This document shows positions 1 through 8,997 of a stretch of DNA of 64,000 bases, piece by piece. How positions within the stretch are numbered: position 1 is the first letter of the stretch; the number at the start of each line of letters is the position of its first letter. The stretch is taken from assembly GCF_003815715.1 (NCBI RefSeq), contig NZ_CP033922.1, positions 4,884,001 through 4,948,000 of the forward strand. The letters are read 5' to 3'. A model generated the notes under the pieces. It worked only from the letters and a program-made list of their open reading frames with translations. It had not been told where the DNA came from and ran no database searches. This stretch comes from Chryseobacterium sp. G0162. GTDB lineage: Bacteria; Bacteroidota; Bacteroidia; Flavobacteriales; Weeksellaceae. The translations under genes and the position numbers were made by a program.

Positions 1-1557
1 GATATTTTCTCTGTATTTTGTATTCAGACGCATTCCCAATCGATCGCCTCCGATATGAAGATTGTATTTACCATAAGCTGTTCCTACAAATCCGATCTCA
101 GCATTGGGAGAACGTCCGCATCCGTTAGGACATCCGGTCATTCTGATCGTAATATCATCTTCCAAAAGACCATGTTTTTCAAGAATAGGTTCTATTTTGG
201 TAACCAGGGAAGGCAAATAACGCTGTGCTTCTGCTAAAGCCAATGAACAGGTATTCAAGGCAACGCAGGCCACAGAGTTTTTGCGTAGAGCACTTGCTTT
301 TTCAGTAGCCTCAGAAATTCCATATTCCTGTAACAGCCTTTCTATTTCAGCTTTGTCCTTTTCATTGATATCAGCAATGATTAGGTTTTGATTACAAGTA
401 AATCTGAAATTCACAGGGGCAGTCTGGGCAATCTTTAATAATCCTGATTTTAAAGGATAGCCTTCAATGTCAAGAACTCTTCCATGTTCTACGAAAACAG
501 TGTAAAACCATTTCCCTTCATGATTTTGAGTCCAGCCATAGCGGTCTTTTCTCTGTTCAAACTTAAATGCTCTGGCAGGTTCAAAACTGAAGCCTGTTCT
601 TTTTTCCACTTCGGTTCTGTACTGATCGATCCCAAGTTTATCAATGGTGTATTTTAATCTTGAAAGCTTTCTATCACTACGGTTTCCGAAATCCCGCTGT
701 ACGGTAATGATTTCATAAACGGCTTGTAAAGCTTTTTCCTCAGAGTCTACAAATCCAAGAACAGAGGCAAGACGAGCGTAAGTAGCTTCATTTCCGTGCG
801 TTGCTCCCAATCCGCCTCCAGCAGCAATATTATATCCTACGATTTCATTGTTTTTAATAATAGCAATCAGGGCAATATCATTAATGAAGACATCTACATC
901 ATTGTTAGGCGGAACTGCAATTCCGATCTTTAGCTTTCTCGGAAGGTATCTGTCCTGATATAAAGGATCTTCTTCAGTTTTTCGATCTACCATTAATTCA
1001 TCATCAATCCAGATATCATAGTATGACTTGGTTTTTGGAAGACACATTTCACTGATTTTACCTGCTAACTCATAAGTCTGCTGGTGCAATGGAGATTCTG
1101 ATGGATTGGCTGTACAGGTAACATTTCTGTTAACGTCTCCACAAGCCGCTATGGAGTCAAGGTGATTGATATTAAAATTCTGAATGGTTGGTCTTAAATG
1201 AGATTTTAAAATACCGTGCAGCTGAAGCGTCTGACGGGTTGTTATTTTGATGGTTCCTGTAGAATGGTCATTGGCAATATCATTCACTCCGATCCATTGA
1301 TCCGAAGTTAAAAATCCGCCGGGAAGCCTTAATCTTATCATGTAGGAATACAACCATTCCAGTTTTTTAGAAACACGTTCTTCTCTTCTGTCCCTATCAT
1401 CCTGTTGGTACATACCATGGAACTTGATTAAAGTCTGATCATCTTCTCTTATTGCTCCGGTAAAATCATCGGCAAGGCTTTCCTTTAAGGTTCCTCTGAG
1501 TCCGTTGCTTTGGGTTTTAATTCTTTCTACAGGGGAAAGATTATCTTTATGGCTCAT
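1..1557 (-). CDS. cysI: Sulfite reductase hemoprotein (beta) subunit, 3' end cut by window edge
   Basis: Reduces sulfite to sulfide with six electrons from the CysJ flavoprotein, using a siroheme coupled to a [4Fe-4S] cluster in the cytoplasm. The frame is open from an ATG at 1557 to the window edge (519 codons). The four cluster cysteines are visible near the end: a C-x5-C in ACVALNTCSLALAEA and a C-x3-C in TGCPNGCGR. The last visible residues, LHIGGDRLGMRLNTKYREN, match the family's C-terminal region, so roughly 40-50 residues lie outside. It follows cysJ by 31 bp on the same strand and is the last visible gene of the sulfate assimilation operon. The start gives MSHKDNLSPVERIK, normal for the family. 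Confidence 0.95.
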   Translation of the reverse strand, partial: MSHKDNLSPVERIKTQSNGLRGTLKESLADDFTGAIREDDQTLIKFHGMYQQDDRDRREERVSKKLEWLYSYMIRLRLPGGFLTSDQWIGVNDIANDHSTGTIKITTRQTLQLHGILKSHLRPTIQNFNINHLDSIAACGDVNRNVTCTANPSESPLHQQTYELAGKISEMCLPKTKSYYDIWIDDELMVDRKTEEDPLYQDRYLPRKLKIGIAVPPNNDVDVFINDIALIAIIKNNEIVGYNIAAGGGLGATHGNEATYARLASVLGFVDSEEKALQAVYEIITVQRDFGNRSDRKLSRLKYTIDKLGIDQYRTEVEKRTGFSFEPARAFKFEQRKDRYGWTQNHEGKWFYTVFVEHGRVLDIEGYPLKSGLLKIAQTAPVNFRFTCNQNLIIADINEKDKAEIERLLQEYGISEATEKASALRKNSVACVALNTCSLALAEAQRYLPSLVTKIEPILEKHGLLEDDITIRMTGCPNGCGRSPNAEIGFVGTAYGKYNLHIGGDRLGMRLNTKYRENI

Positions 1558-1588
1558 AATTGTTTTCTTTTAAGGGTGTGGGTACTTT

Positions 1589-3298
1589 TTAATAAACATC
1601 TTTAGCATATCGGCCGTTGAGCTCCATTTCTTCCAGGTAATGAACCGCTTCTTCCTGACTGCGTTTTCCATGATGCTGAATAATATTGAGCAGGGTATTT
1701 TCTACATCACGGCTCATAGGATCTTTGGTTCCACATACATAGACTGATGCTCCGTTTTCCAACCAGTAAAAAACTTCCTGCGCTTTCTGTTCCAGTTTGT
1801 GCTGTACATATACTTTTTCAGCGGTATCTCTTGAAAAGGCAAGATCCAAGTGGGTTAAGCTTCCTGTTTTAAGGAAATCCTGAAGTTCCGCCTGATAAAT
1901 GAAATCTGAGACAAAGTTCCTATCTCCAAAGAAAAGCCAGTTCTTCCCTTCCGCTCCAGTGGCATCACGTTCCCAAAGGAATGATCTGAAAGGAGCGATT
2001 CCGGTTCCGGGGCCAATCATGATGACATCTTTATCCGGTTCCGGCAATTTGAAATGTCCTGCATCCTGAATATAAAATTCAACCTCTCCACCTTCGCTAA
2101 ACTCGCTGAGATAACCGCTGCACAGACCGTTGTGTTTCTGGTGGTCAATAAAGAATTCCGATCTGGCAACGGTTATATGAATCTCATTTTCGCCATGGGC
2201 TTCCGGAGAAGACGATATGGAATACAGTCGTGGTGCCTGAGCTGTCAGAATCTGGATTACTTCTTCAAATTCTTCTGCATTTTTAACAGGATAAATTCTA
2301 AGCAGATCCAGAAGGCTTAAACGGACTTCCGGGATAGAATGTCCTGTAATCTTAGCATATTGAGCCACTACAGTTTTGAGTAAATAGCTAATATTAAGAC
2401 GTTTGTGTAAAAGCTCTTCTACAGGGGCAGTAATTTTTGCCGTTTCGACCTGTTTTTTAGGATCAATACCTGTTACAGCAATAATTTCATCCACTACAGA
2501 TTTGGAATTGAAAGGAATAATTCCCAACGCAGCACCAGGCTGATAGCTTAAAGCTTCCTCTGTTTCTATTTCAATGTGATAGGTTTCTTTTTCAGAGGTG
2601 ATATCATTCAGATTAATAATCGCAGATACAATGCCCTGGTATTTCTTTCTTCCTGTTGAAGCTTTCTGCACTGGTATATTTTTTACACTGTTGGCAGAAG
2701 TTTTATTCACCGCTTCAAAAACATGATCAATCCAGTTTTGGGCATCCTGTTCGTAATCAATATCACATTTTTTTAATGGAATGATACGCTGTGCTCCAAG
2801 AATTTCAAATCGGGAATCTACATCTTCTCCAGTTTTACAGAACAGAGGATAGCTGCTGTCTCCCAATGCCAGAACTCCAAATTTTAAAGTACTGAGATTG
2901 ATTTCATTTTCATAGATATAATCATAGAATTTCTTAGCCAATACCGGTGGATCTCCTTCTCCCTGTGTACTGATAACCACAAAGAAAAACTCTTCTTTAG
3001 CTAAGTCTTTAGGCTTATATTGGGAAAGATCGGCTAATTTAACCTGAATTCCTTTTTTCTTGATGATTCCGGCAAGAGCTGTTGCCAGTTTTTTACTGTT
3101 TCCGGTTTCTGTACCATAAGCCAGGGTGATTTTCTTAACCGTATTCTGTTCCGGTAATGTTACCTGCAAAGGAGGCTGTACCCCTGTAAGAGGAGCTCCG
3201 GCTAATCCTGCAAGGTATCCGCTTGCCCAGATAGATTCATCTCTGGAAAGATCACTGGAGATCTGTTTAAGAATATTTAATTTAGTTTCAGACAGCAT
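1589..3298 (-). CDS. cysJ: Sulfite reductase [NADPH] flavoprotein alpha subunit
   Basis: Carries electrons from NADPH through FAD and FMN to CysI. The 569-aa product has the family layout: an N-terminal linker, a flavodoxin-like FMN domain at about 55-200 (LAYGTETGNSKKLA phosphate loop; LGDSSY), an FAD-binding region with RLYSISSS at about 355, and an NADP-binding domain with GPGTGIAPFRSFLWER at about 425 and CGTKDPM at about 520. It ends in NGRYAKDVY, the usual C-terminus carrying the aromatic residue that stacks on FAD. The start overlaps the end of the upstream methyltransferase gene by 11 bp, which suggests translational coupling. Length is slightly below the roughly 600 aa of the enterobacterial protein. 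Confidence 0.95.
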   Translation of the reverse strand: MLSETKLNILKQISSDLSRDESIWASGYLAGLAGAPLTGVQPPLQVTLPEQNTVKKITLAYGTETGNSKKLATALAGIIKKKGIQVKLADLSQYKPKDLAKEEFFFVVISTQGEGDPPVLAKKFYDYIYENEINLSTLKFGVLALGDSSYPLFCKTGEDVDSRFEILGAQRIIPLKKCDIDYEQDAQNWIDHVFEAVNKTSANSVKNIPVQKASTGRKKYQGIVSAIINLNDITSEKETYHIEIETEEALSYQPGAALGIIPFNSKSVVDEIIAVTGIDPKKQVETAKITAPVEELLHKRLNISYLLKTVVAQYAKITGHSIPEVRLSLLDLLRIYPVKNAEEFEEVIQILTAQAPRLYSISSSPEAHGENEIHITVARSEFFIDHQKHNGLCSGYLSEFSEGGEVEFYIQDAGHFKLPEPDKDVIMIGPGTGIAPFRSFLWERDATGAEGKNWLFFGDRNFVSDFIYQAELQDFLKTGSLTHLDLAFSRDTAEKVYVQHKLEQKAQEVFYWLENGASVYVCGTKDPMSRDVENTLLNIIQHHGKRSQEEAVHYLEEMELNGRYAKDVY

Positions 3299-4133
3299 AT
3301 TCGAAGAAATTTTGAGTTTTTGGGACTAAGCTTCCGTTTTCAACTGATTTAAAATAAAGACCTTCCTGTTCTGCATTTTCAAGCCAGGAGAATTCTTCAT
3401 GAAGATTCACAACTTTTCCAATCACTACTAACGACGGTGAGGCAAAGGCTTTATCACCAAGTGTTTTACTAAAATCCTCAAAAGATGAGGTATACACCTT
3501 TTGATAAGGAGTTGTGGCCTGTTCAATCACAGCGATTTTTTTCTCGTTGGAAATATTCAGTTCAATGAACTTTTCTACCAGACTGGCCAGGTTTCCTTTA
3601 GACATATAGAATACAAGGGTATCCTGAGTGTTAGCAAGATCTTTCCAATAGTCTTCTGTAAGAATTTCAGACTTATAATAGGTCAGAAAACGAACAGAGG
3701 TTGAATATCCTCTGGCTGTTAAAGGCATTCCGGCATAAGCAGCAGCTCCCAAAGCAGCGGTAATTCCCGGGATAATCTCAAATGGAATATGATTTTCTTT
3801 CAAAGACTGAAGTTCATCCAGAATATTAGAAAAAATAGACACATCTCCTCCTTTAAGTCTTACGACTGTTTTGTTCTGTAACGCATAGTCTACCATTAGA
3901 GTATTGATAAGTGATTGAGGGGTAGACGCATTTTTACTGCATTCTTTGCCTACATAGATAAGTTCTGTGTCTTTATTAACATAAGTCTCTAAAATTTCAG
4001 GACTTACCAAACGGTCAGCAAGAACAACGTCTGCTTTGGCAATGGCTTTTACGGCTTTTACTGTGATCAAATCAGGGCTGCCGGGCCCTGCACCGATAAG
4101 GTAAACCTTAGGTGATTTTATTGTTGTGTTCAT
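3288..4133 (-). CDS. cobA: Uroporphyrinogen-III C-methyltransferase (siroheme synthesis)
   Basis: Uses two S-adenosylmethionine molecules to turn uroporphyrinogen III into precorrin-2, the first step toward the siroheme needed by CysI. The 281-aa protein shows the tetrapyrrole methylase signatures: VYLIGAGPGSPDLITVKA at the N-terminus, ADRLVSPEIL, the SAM-site loop VVRLKGGDVSIF (a variant of the usual GDPFVFG) and GITAALGAAAYAGMPLT. It is a stand-alone methyltransferase with no dehydrogenase/ferrochelatase domain of the CysG type; that activity is not encoded in this window. It overlaps cysJ by 11 bp and lies 25 bp after cysK. The symbol follows the SUMT name; sumT would be equally valid. Confidence 0.92.
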   Translation of the reverse strand: MNTTIKSPKVYLIGAGPGSPDLITVKAVKAIAKADVVLADRLVSPEILETYVNKDTELIYVGKECSKNASTPQSLINTLMVDYALQNKTVVRLKGGDVSIFSNILDELQSLKENHIPFEIIPGITAALGAAAYAGMPLTARGYSTSVRFLTYYKSEILTEDYWKDLANTQDTLVFYMSKGNLASLVEKFIELNISNEKKIAVIEQATTPYQKVYTSSFEDFSKTLGDKAFASPSLVVIGKVVNLHEEFSWLENAEQEGLYFKSVENGSLVPKTQNFFEYAV

Positions 4134-4158
4134 TGAAATCGGTGTTATTTAAAGGATT

Positions 4159-5070
4159 TTAGAAGAGTCCTTCAATAGAAAGATACCTTTCTCCGGTATC
4201 GTAATTGATGGTAAGAATTTTAGCTCCGGGTTGGATTTCCGGTAATTGTTTTGCGATAGCGGCTAAAGCGGCTCCTGTAGAAATTCCTACAAAAAGGCCT
4301 TCTTTTTTAGCAGCATTAATGGCATATTCATAAGCTTCATCCTTCCCTACGGTAATCACTCCATCCAAAAGGGTAATATCTAAAATGGAAGGTACAAATC
4401 CGGCTCCAAGACCCTGTAATGGATGTGGTGCAGGACTTCCGCCGCTCAATACCGGAGATAATTCCGGTTCTACTGCAATGACTTTAAGGTTGGGAAGTTG
4501 TTGCTTTAATGCTTTGGCAATCCCAGTGATGTGTCCGCCCGTTCCTACTCCTGTAATCACATAATCTAATCCTTCAGGGAAATCTTTTAAAATTTCCTGA
4601 GCTGTGGTTTCAACGTGTACTTTTACGTTCGCAGGATTGTCAAATTGTCTCGGAATCCAAGAATTGGGTGTTTCTTCCGCTAATTCATTAGCTTTCTCAA
4701 TAGCCCCTTTCATTCCTTTTTCTCTAGGAGTAAGCACAAATTCTGCCCCATAGGCTTCCATGATTTTACGACGCTCTATACTCATACTTTCCGGCATTAC
4801 CAGAATCAGTTTATATCCTTTTACTGCAGCTACCAAAGCTAATCCTATTCCTGTATTTCCACTGGTAGGTTCTATAATGGTACTGTTTTTATTTAATAGT
4901 CCTTTTGCTTCCGCATCTTCAATCATTGCCAATGCAATTCTGTCTTTAATGCTTCCGCCTGGGTTGCTTTTTTCTAGTTTGATCCAGATTTCATGATCTG
5001 AATTGAATAAATTATTAATCTTTACAATTGGTGTATTTCCAATGGTTTCTAGTGCATTCTGAAATTTCAT
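4159..5070 (-). CDS. cysK: Cysteine synthase (O-acetylserine sulfhydrylase)
   Basis: PLP enzyme joining sulfide to O-acetylserine to make cysteine, the end of the pathway encoded here. The 303-aa chain has the PLP lysine in [13 protein letters not shown] at about 43, the substrate loop [11 protein letters not shown] at about 70, and the phosphate-binding [10 protein letters not shown] at about 178. Length is that of the CysK/CysM family. Which isoform it is cannot be settled by eye; the GGSIKDR loop and the location beside serine acetyltransferase favour CysK. The serine acetyltransferase gene ends 28 bp upstream and cobA begins 25 bp downstream, all on the same strand. Confidence 0.93.
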   Translation of the reverse strand: MKFQNALETIGNTPIVKINNLFNSDHEIWIKLEKSNPGGSIKDRIALAMIEDAEAKGLLNKNSTIIEPTSGNTGIGLALVAAVKGYKLILVMPESMSIERRKIMEAYGAEFVLTPREKGMKGAIEKANELAEETPNSWIPRQFDNPANVKVHVETTAQEILKDFPEGLDYVITGVGTGGHITGIAKALKQQLPNLKVIAVEPELSPVLSGGSPAPHPLQGLGAGFVPSILDITLLDGVITVGKDEAYEYAINAAKKEGLFVGISTGAALAAIAKQLPEIQPGAKILTINYDTGERYLSIEGLF

Positions 5071-5098
5071 ATCAATACAATTTTTTGTTTTTTCTGTT

Positions 5099-5929
5099 TT
5101 ATATTACAAAGGTTAATGATTCCGGTAAGGGATTATTATCCTTTATTCTTATTTCACTTTTATTATAGACCAGGGAATTGGGTGGGACATCCTGTGTGAT
5201 CCACACATTTCCTCCGATAACGCTTTCCCTGCCTATAGTTGTATTTCCACCCAAAATAGTGGCTCCTGAATAGATGATGACATGGTCTTCAATATTCGGA
5301 TGTCTTTTCTGGTTGGCTTTTTCTTTGGAGACATTCAAGGCACCGAGGGTTACTCCCTGATATATTTTGACATGATCGCCAATAACGGTGGTTTCTCCGA
5401 TAACAATTCCGGTTCCGTGATCGATGAAAAAATATTCTCCAATCACTGCTCCCGGATGAATGTCTATTCCTGTTTTGCTGTGTGCATATTCTGAAATAAC
5501 ACGAGGTAAAACAGGTACTTCCTGGTTCCAGAGCTGATGCGAAATCCTGTATACATAGGTTGCAAAATATCCGGGATACGCAAGGTATATTTCTTCCAGA
5601 GAGTCTGCTGCCGGGTCAAATTCAAGGATAGACTGTGCATCCTGAACGAGATGACCATAAATTTGTGGCAAGGCCTCAAAAAAAGCATTTACCTGCACTT
5701 CGGTAAGGTCTTTATCTCTTGTGATTGTATTAATCAGGACTGAAAGATGATCGTGCAGTTGGGCTAAATCCTGTTTCAGCTGATCAGGCGTATTGACTTC
5801 TTGTGGAAGAAACAATACTTTATACAATTCTGTTACAAAAACCTTTACTCTGGCTCTGTCAAAGAATCCATGGGTTTTATTCTGTTTGCTCTGATGAATT
5901 CTTTCTATAAAATGATGGGTAACTGACAT
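5099..5929 (-). CDS. cysE: Serine O-acetyltransferase
   Basis: Acetylates serine with acetyl-CoA to give the O-acetylserine used by the next gene. The 276-aa protein has a helical N-terminal half and a C-terminal left-handed beta-helix of hexapeptide repeats from about 150 ([20 protein letters not shown], then [20 protein letters not shown]). The catalytic His/Asp region DIHPGA and the HGTGIVIG loop are present. The C-terminal tail ([15 protein letters not shown]) is the Bacteroidota/EpsC type and not the short regulatory tail of E. coli CysE, so cysteine feedback may differ (inference). The gene sits 5 bp after cysN. Confidence 0.92.
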   Translation of the reverse strand: MSVTHHFIERIHQSKQNKTHGFFDRARVKVFVTELYKVLFLPQEVNTPDQLKQDLAQLHDHLSVLINTITRDKDLTEVQVNAFFEALPQIYGHLVQDAQSILEFDPAADSLEEIYLAYPGYFATYVYRISHQLWNQEVPVLPRVISEYAHSKTGIDIHPGAVIGEYFFIDHGTGIVIGETTVIGDHVKIYQGVTLGALNVSKEKANQKRHPNIEDHVIIYSGATILGGNTTIGRESVIGGNVWITQDVPPNSLVYNKSEIRIKDNNPLPESLTFVI

Positions 5930-5934
5930 GTTCT

Positions 5935-7173
5935 TTACTGAATTATGCAGGCTGCAACCGTTGAATTAGAAGTTTCATCTACCAAAATTGCAGAACCTGT
6001 TCTTTTGTTATTGATAAAACTATCATAGACCAAAGGTTGTGCCGTTCGTAGGGTTACTTTTACCACTTCATTCAGTTTGATATCCCCTTCTGCTTTTTCC
6101 TGGGTAAGGGTATTCACATCAATTTTATAATCAATCTCTTTCACTACGGCTCTTATCAGTCTGCTGTTCTGCTGTAAGAGGTATTTATTACCAGGTTGCA
6201 ACGATTTTTGATCGAGCCAGCAAAGCAAAACTTCAAGGTCTTTTTCTATCACAGGAAGCTGTTCTTCGGTAGCAAAAATATCTCCTCTGCTGATATCTAC
6301 ATCGTCGTTTATATGAATAACAACAGGTTGTCCTTCAAAGGCTTCTTCTTTTTCAATTCCGTTGATCTCGATTTTTGCAATTTCGGTTGTAATGCCTGCC
6401 GGAAGGATTTGGATTGGGTCTCCTTTCTGAAACTTTCCGCTTAAAACCTGCCCGGCATATCCTCTGTAATCATGCAATTCTTCAGTCTGAGGACGAATGA
6501 CATACTGAACCTGAAAACGGCTGCCGGTATTCAATTCTTCATTCAGGGTAACATTTTCCAGATATTCTAAAAGAGAAGTTCCCTGGTACCAATCTGTCTG
6601 AGCTGACTTGGATACAATATTGTCGCCTTTAAGGGCCGAAATCGGAAAATAGCTTACGTCATTTAATCCAAGACTTTCCGCAATTTTAGCATAATCTGCT
6701 TTAATAGTTTCAAATACTTCCTGTGAATACTCCACCATGTCCATTTTATTAATGGCTACAGCTACTTTCTTCAATTTTAATAACGAAGCAATGATGGAAT
6801 GTCTTCTGGTTTGCTCGATTACTCCCTGACGGGCATCAATCAGAATTACCATCAAATCGGAGTTGGAAGCTCCGGTAATCATGTTTCTTGTATATTGTAC
6901 GTGACCGGGAGCATCGGCAATGATAAATTTTCTTTTGGAGGTTGAAAAATACCTGTATGCAACATCGATGGTGATCCCCTGCTCCCTTTCAGCACGTAAA
7001 CCGTCCGTAAGAAGAGCAAGGTCTACCCCGTCATCATTTTTATTTTTAGAATGTTTTTCCAGTACTTCTAACTGGTCCTGTAAAATACTTTTACTATCGT
7101 ATAGCAGTCTTCCGATCAGGGTACTTTTACCGTCATCTACGCTTCCTGCTGTTATAAATCTTAATATATCCAT
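5935..7173 (-). CDS. cysN: Sulfate adenylyltransferase subunit 1 (GTPase)
   Basis: GTPase subunit of ATP sulfurylase; GTP hydrolysis drives formation of adenylylsulfate (APS) by CysD. The 412-aa protein has an EF-Tu-like G domain: P-loop SVDDGKST at about 12, DAPGHVQYTRNM (switch II) at about 88, NKMD at about 143, and beta-barrel domains II and III after residue 215. It stops at the usual end of CysN and has no fused APS kinase (CysC) domain. Together with the APS-reductase type CysH, this points to direct reduction of APS without a PAPS step. The 111-bp gap to cysD holds a palindromic repeat. Confidence 0.95.
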   Translation of the reverse strand: MDILRFITAGSVDDGKSTLIGRLLYDSKSILQDQLEVLEKHSKNKNDDGVDLALLTDGLRAEREQGITIDVAYRYFSTSKRKFIIADAPGHVQYTRNMITGASNSDLMVILIDARQGVIEQTRRHSIIASLLKLKKVAVAINKMDMVEYSQEVFETIKADYAKIAESLGLNDVSYFPISALKGDNIVSKSAQTDWYQGTSLLEYLENVTLNEELNTGSRFQVQYVIRPQTEELHDYRGYAGQVLSGKFQKGDPIQILPAGITTEIAKIEINGIEKEEAFEGQPVVIHINDDVDISRGDIFATEEQLPVIEKDLEVLLCWLDQKSLQPGNKYLLQQNSRLIRAVVKEIDYKIDVNTLTQEKAEGDIKLNEVVKVTLRTAQPLVYDSFINNKRTGSAILVDETSNSTVAACIIQ

Positions 7174-7204
7174 CTGTTTTGTTTATGAGTAATGAATAAT
7201 AGGT

Positions 7205-7271
7205 AATGAGTAATGGTGAGTGTCATAAGTAGAAAAGTTGTTATTTAATCACTTATTACTCATTACTCATT
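7205..7271. repeat. Palindromic intergenic element between cysD and cysN
   Basis: The arms AATGAGTAATG (7205-7215) and CATTACTCATT (7261-7271) are perfect inverted copies. A second inner pair, ATAAGT (7225-7230) and ACTTAT (7251-7256), allows a longer imperfect hairpin. A partial extra copy of the left-arm motif lies at about 7185-7195. The element lies inside the operon, where it could act on mRNA stability or processing. It resembles the short dispersed palindromes common in flavobacterial genomes, but this is an inference. Confidence 0.6.
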
Positions 7272-7284
7272 GCTAATTACTTAT

Positions 7285-8193
7285 TTAAAAATAGCCTCCT
7301 TTTTTACGATCTTCCATTGCCGCTTCTGTGACACGGTCATCAATTCTGGTTTCGCCGCGTTCAGAGATTCTTGTGGCTACAATTTCTTCAATCACAGCAT
7401 CAATGGTTGTTGCTTTAGATTCTACTGCTGCAGTGCAGGTCATATCTCCTACGGTGCGGTATCTTATCTTTTTTACAGTAATTACATCATCTGTTTCCAG
7501 GGTTGCGTGGTCAGAATTAGCAATCCATTGCCCGTTGAGATCTACCACTTCTCTGTCATGTGAGAAGTAAATGGATGGAAGTTCAATTTTTTCTCTTCGG
7601 ATATAGTTCCAGATGTCAAGTTCTGTCCAGTTGCTGATCGGAAATACTCTTACATTTTCTCCTTTATGGATTTTTCCGTTGAAGATGCTCCATAATTCCG
7701 GACGTTGAAGTTTTGGATCCCACTGTCCGAATTCATCACGAACAGAGAAGACTCTTTCTTTGGCGCGGGCTTTTTCTTCGTCTCTGCGGGCGCCTCCGAT
7801 ACAGGCATCAAATTCAAATTCTTCGATAGTATCGAGTAAAGTAAAGGTTTGCAGCCAGTTTCTGCTTGGGAATTTCCCTTTAGGCTCTGTTAACCCTTTC
7901 TTTTTGATGGTATCTTCTACTTTACGAACTACCAAGTCAACTTCCAGGTGATTAACAAGTTCATCTCTAAAGTTCAAGACCTCAGGAAAGTTGTGTCCTG
8001 TATCTACATGAACAAACTTGAAAGGTATTTTTCCGTAGCGGAATGCTTTTGATGCTAAATGAGCCAGCACAATACTGTCTTTTCCACCGCTAAACAAAAG
8101 TGCCGGGCGTTCAAACTGTCCTGCGACTTCCCTTAAAATATAAATAGATTCAGCTTCCAACTGATCCAGGTAATCTAAATGATATGTTGACAT
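7285..8193 (-). CDS. cysD: Sulfate adenylyltransferase subunit 2
   Basis: Catalytic subunit of ATP sulfurylase: sulfate plus ATP gives APS. The 302-aa protein is an adenine-nucleotide alpha-hydrolase fold with the PP-loop LLFSGGKDSIVLAHLA at about 33, followed by FKFVHVDTGHNFPE, ACIGGARRDEEKARAKE and the C-terminal RISERGETRIDDRV, all hallmarks of CysD. The frame is open 40 codons further upstream, but those codons run into the cysH coding region and do not look like the family. The ATG at 8193, giving MSTYHLDYLDQLEAE, is the normal start and lies 11 bp after the cysH stop. Confidence 0.95.
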   Translation of the reverse strand: MSTYHLDYLDQLEAESIYILREVAGQFERPALLFSGGKDSIVLAHLASKAFRYGKIPFKFVHVDTGHNFPEVLNFRDELVNHLEVDLVVRKVEDTIKKKGLTEPKGKFPSRNWLQTFTLLDTIEEFEFDACIGGARRDEEKARAKERVFSVRDEFGQWDPKLQRPELWSIFNGKIHKGENVRVFPISNWTELDIWNYIRREKIELPSIYFSHDREVVDLNGQWIANSDHATLETDDVITVKKIRYRTVGDMTCTAAVESKATTIDAVIEEIVATRISERGETRIDDRVTEAAMEDRKKGGYF

Positions 8194-8204
8194 GTTTTTC
8201 TTTT

Positions 8205-8924
8205 TTATTGATGAATATGTAGACCGCATTCCTTTTTGTTGGCATCTTCCCACCACCAGCGGCCGGCTCTGAAGTCTTCTCCTTCCTGAATTGCTCTTGT
8301 ACAAGGCTCGCACCCGATGCTTACAAATCCTTTTTTATGAAGATAATTGTAAGGAAGCTGATGCGTTTTTACGTAGTCTGTCACTTGCTCAGTGCTCCAG
8401 TGTAGAAGCGGATGAAATTTAATGATCTGATTATCTTCGTCCCATTCCAATGAGGGCATATTCTGCCTGTTTGGAGAATGTTCAGCCCTTAAACCGGTAA
8501 TCCAGACTTTATATCCTTTCAAAGCAGATTTCAGTGGATGTACTTTACGAATGGTACAGCATGCTTTTCTCTGCTCTACGGACTGATAAAAAGAATTGGG
8601 GCCGTTTTCTGATACAAATTTTTTCAGTTCTTCAGTATCCGGATAGTACGCTTTGATCTCTTTTTTGAAGAATGCTTTTGTAGAAGCCCAGGTTTCATAA
8701 GTCTGTTCAAAAAGCCTTCCTGTGTCCAATGTGAAAATCTCTACATTCAGGTTTTTTATTAAATGAGTGATGACCTGATCTTCATAACTGAAGCTTGTTG
8801 AAAACACTACTTCACCTGGAAATATTTCTATAAGTGATTGCAAAATATCCTGTTGAGAAGACTCTCCTAGGATTTCTTCTTTCAATTTTTCGAATTCGTT
8901 TTTCAGACTATTTTCCATTTCCAT
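8205..8924 (-). CDS. cysH: APS-type (phospho)adenylylsulfate reductase
   Basis: Reduces activated sulfate to sulfite. Besides the PP-loop region (VVFSTSFSYEDQVI) and the catalytic cysteine of the C-terminal ECGLH, the protein has both cysteine pairs that bind a [4Fe-4S] cluster: CC in KACCTIRKVHPL and C-x2-C in SIGCEPCTRA. In this family those pairs mark enzymes that use APS, which agrees with the absence of a CysC kinase in the operon. The frame extends to 8972, but I place the start at the ATG at 8924 (or 8918) because a TATATTTG promoter element covers 8940-8947. It is the first structural gene of the operon, behind the Rrf2 regulator gene. Confidence 0.93.
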   Translation of the reverse strand: MEMENSLKNEFEKLKEEILGESSQQDILQSLIEIFPGEVVFSTSFSYEDQVITHLIKNLNVEIFTLDTGRLFEQTYETWASTKAFFKKEIKAYYPDTEELKKFVSENGPNSFYQSVEQRKACCTIRKVHPLKSALKGYKVWITGLRAEHSPNRQNMPSLEWDEDNQIIKFHPLLHWSTEQVTDYVKTHQLPYNYLHKKGFVSIGCEPCTRAIQEGEDFRAGRWWWEDANKKECGLHIHQ

Positions 8925-8939
8925 TCCAATTTGTTGATG

Positions 8940-8972
8940 CAAATATATATAAAATTCTATAACTCCTATCAA
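8940..8972 (-). promoter_or_regulatory. Putative cysH operon promoter
   Basis: Read on the minus strand, TATATTTG (8947-8940) matches the Bacteroidota -7 consensus TAnnTTTG, with a TTG at 8972-8970 placed 22 bp upstream. Transcription would begin near 8933, just before the chosen cysH start. The spacer contains the small dyad CTAT-CAAA-ATAG (plus strand, 8967-8978) within a larger TTCTA...TAGAA frame; this is a possible operator for the adjacent Rrf2 protein. Promoter by consensus match only; operator by inference. Confidence 0.5.
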
Positions 8973-8997
8973 AATAGTAGAATTTAAATGAAAAAAA

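Noticed and set aside
8194..8313. Forty-codon N-terminal extension of cysD (MRALYKSNSGRRR...)
   Set aside because: It overlaps the cysH coding sequence and lacks family resemblance; the ATG at 8193 gives the normal CysD start.
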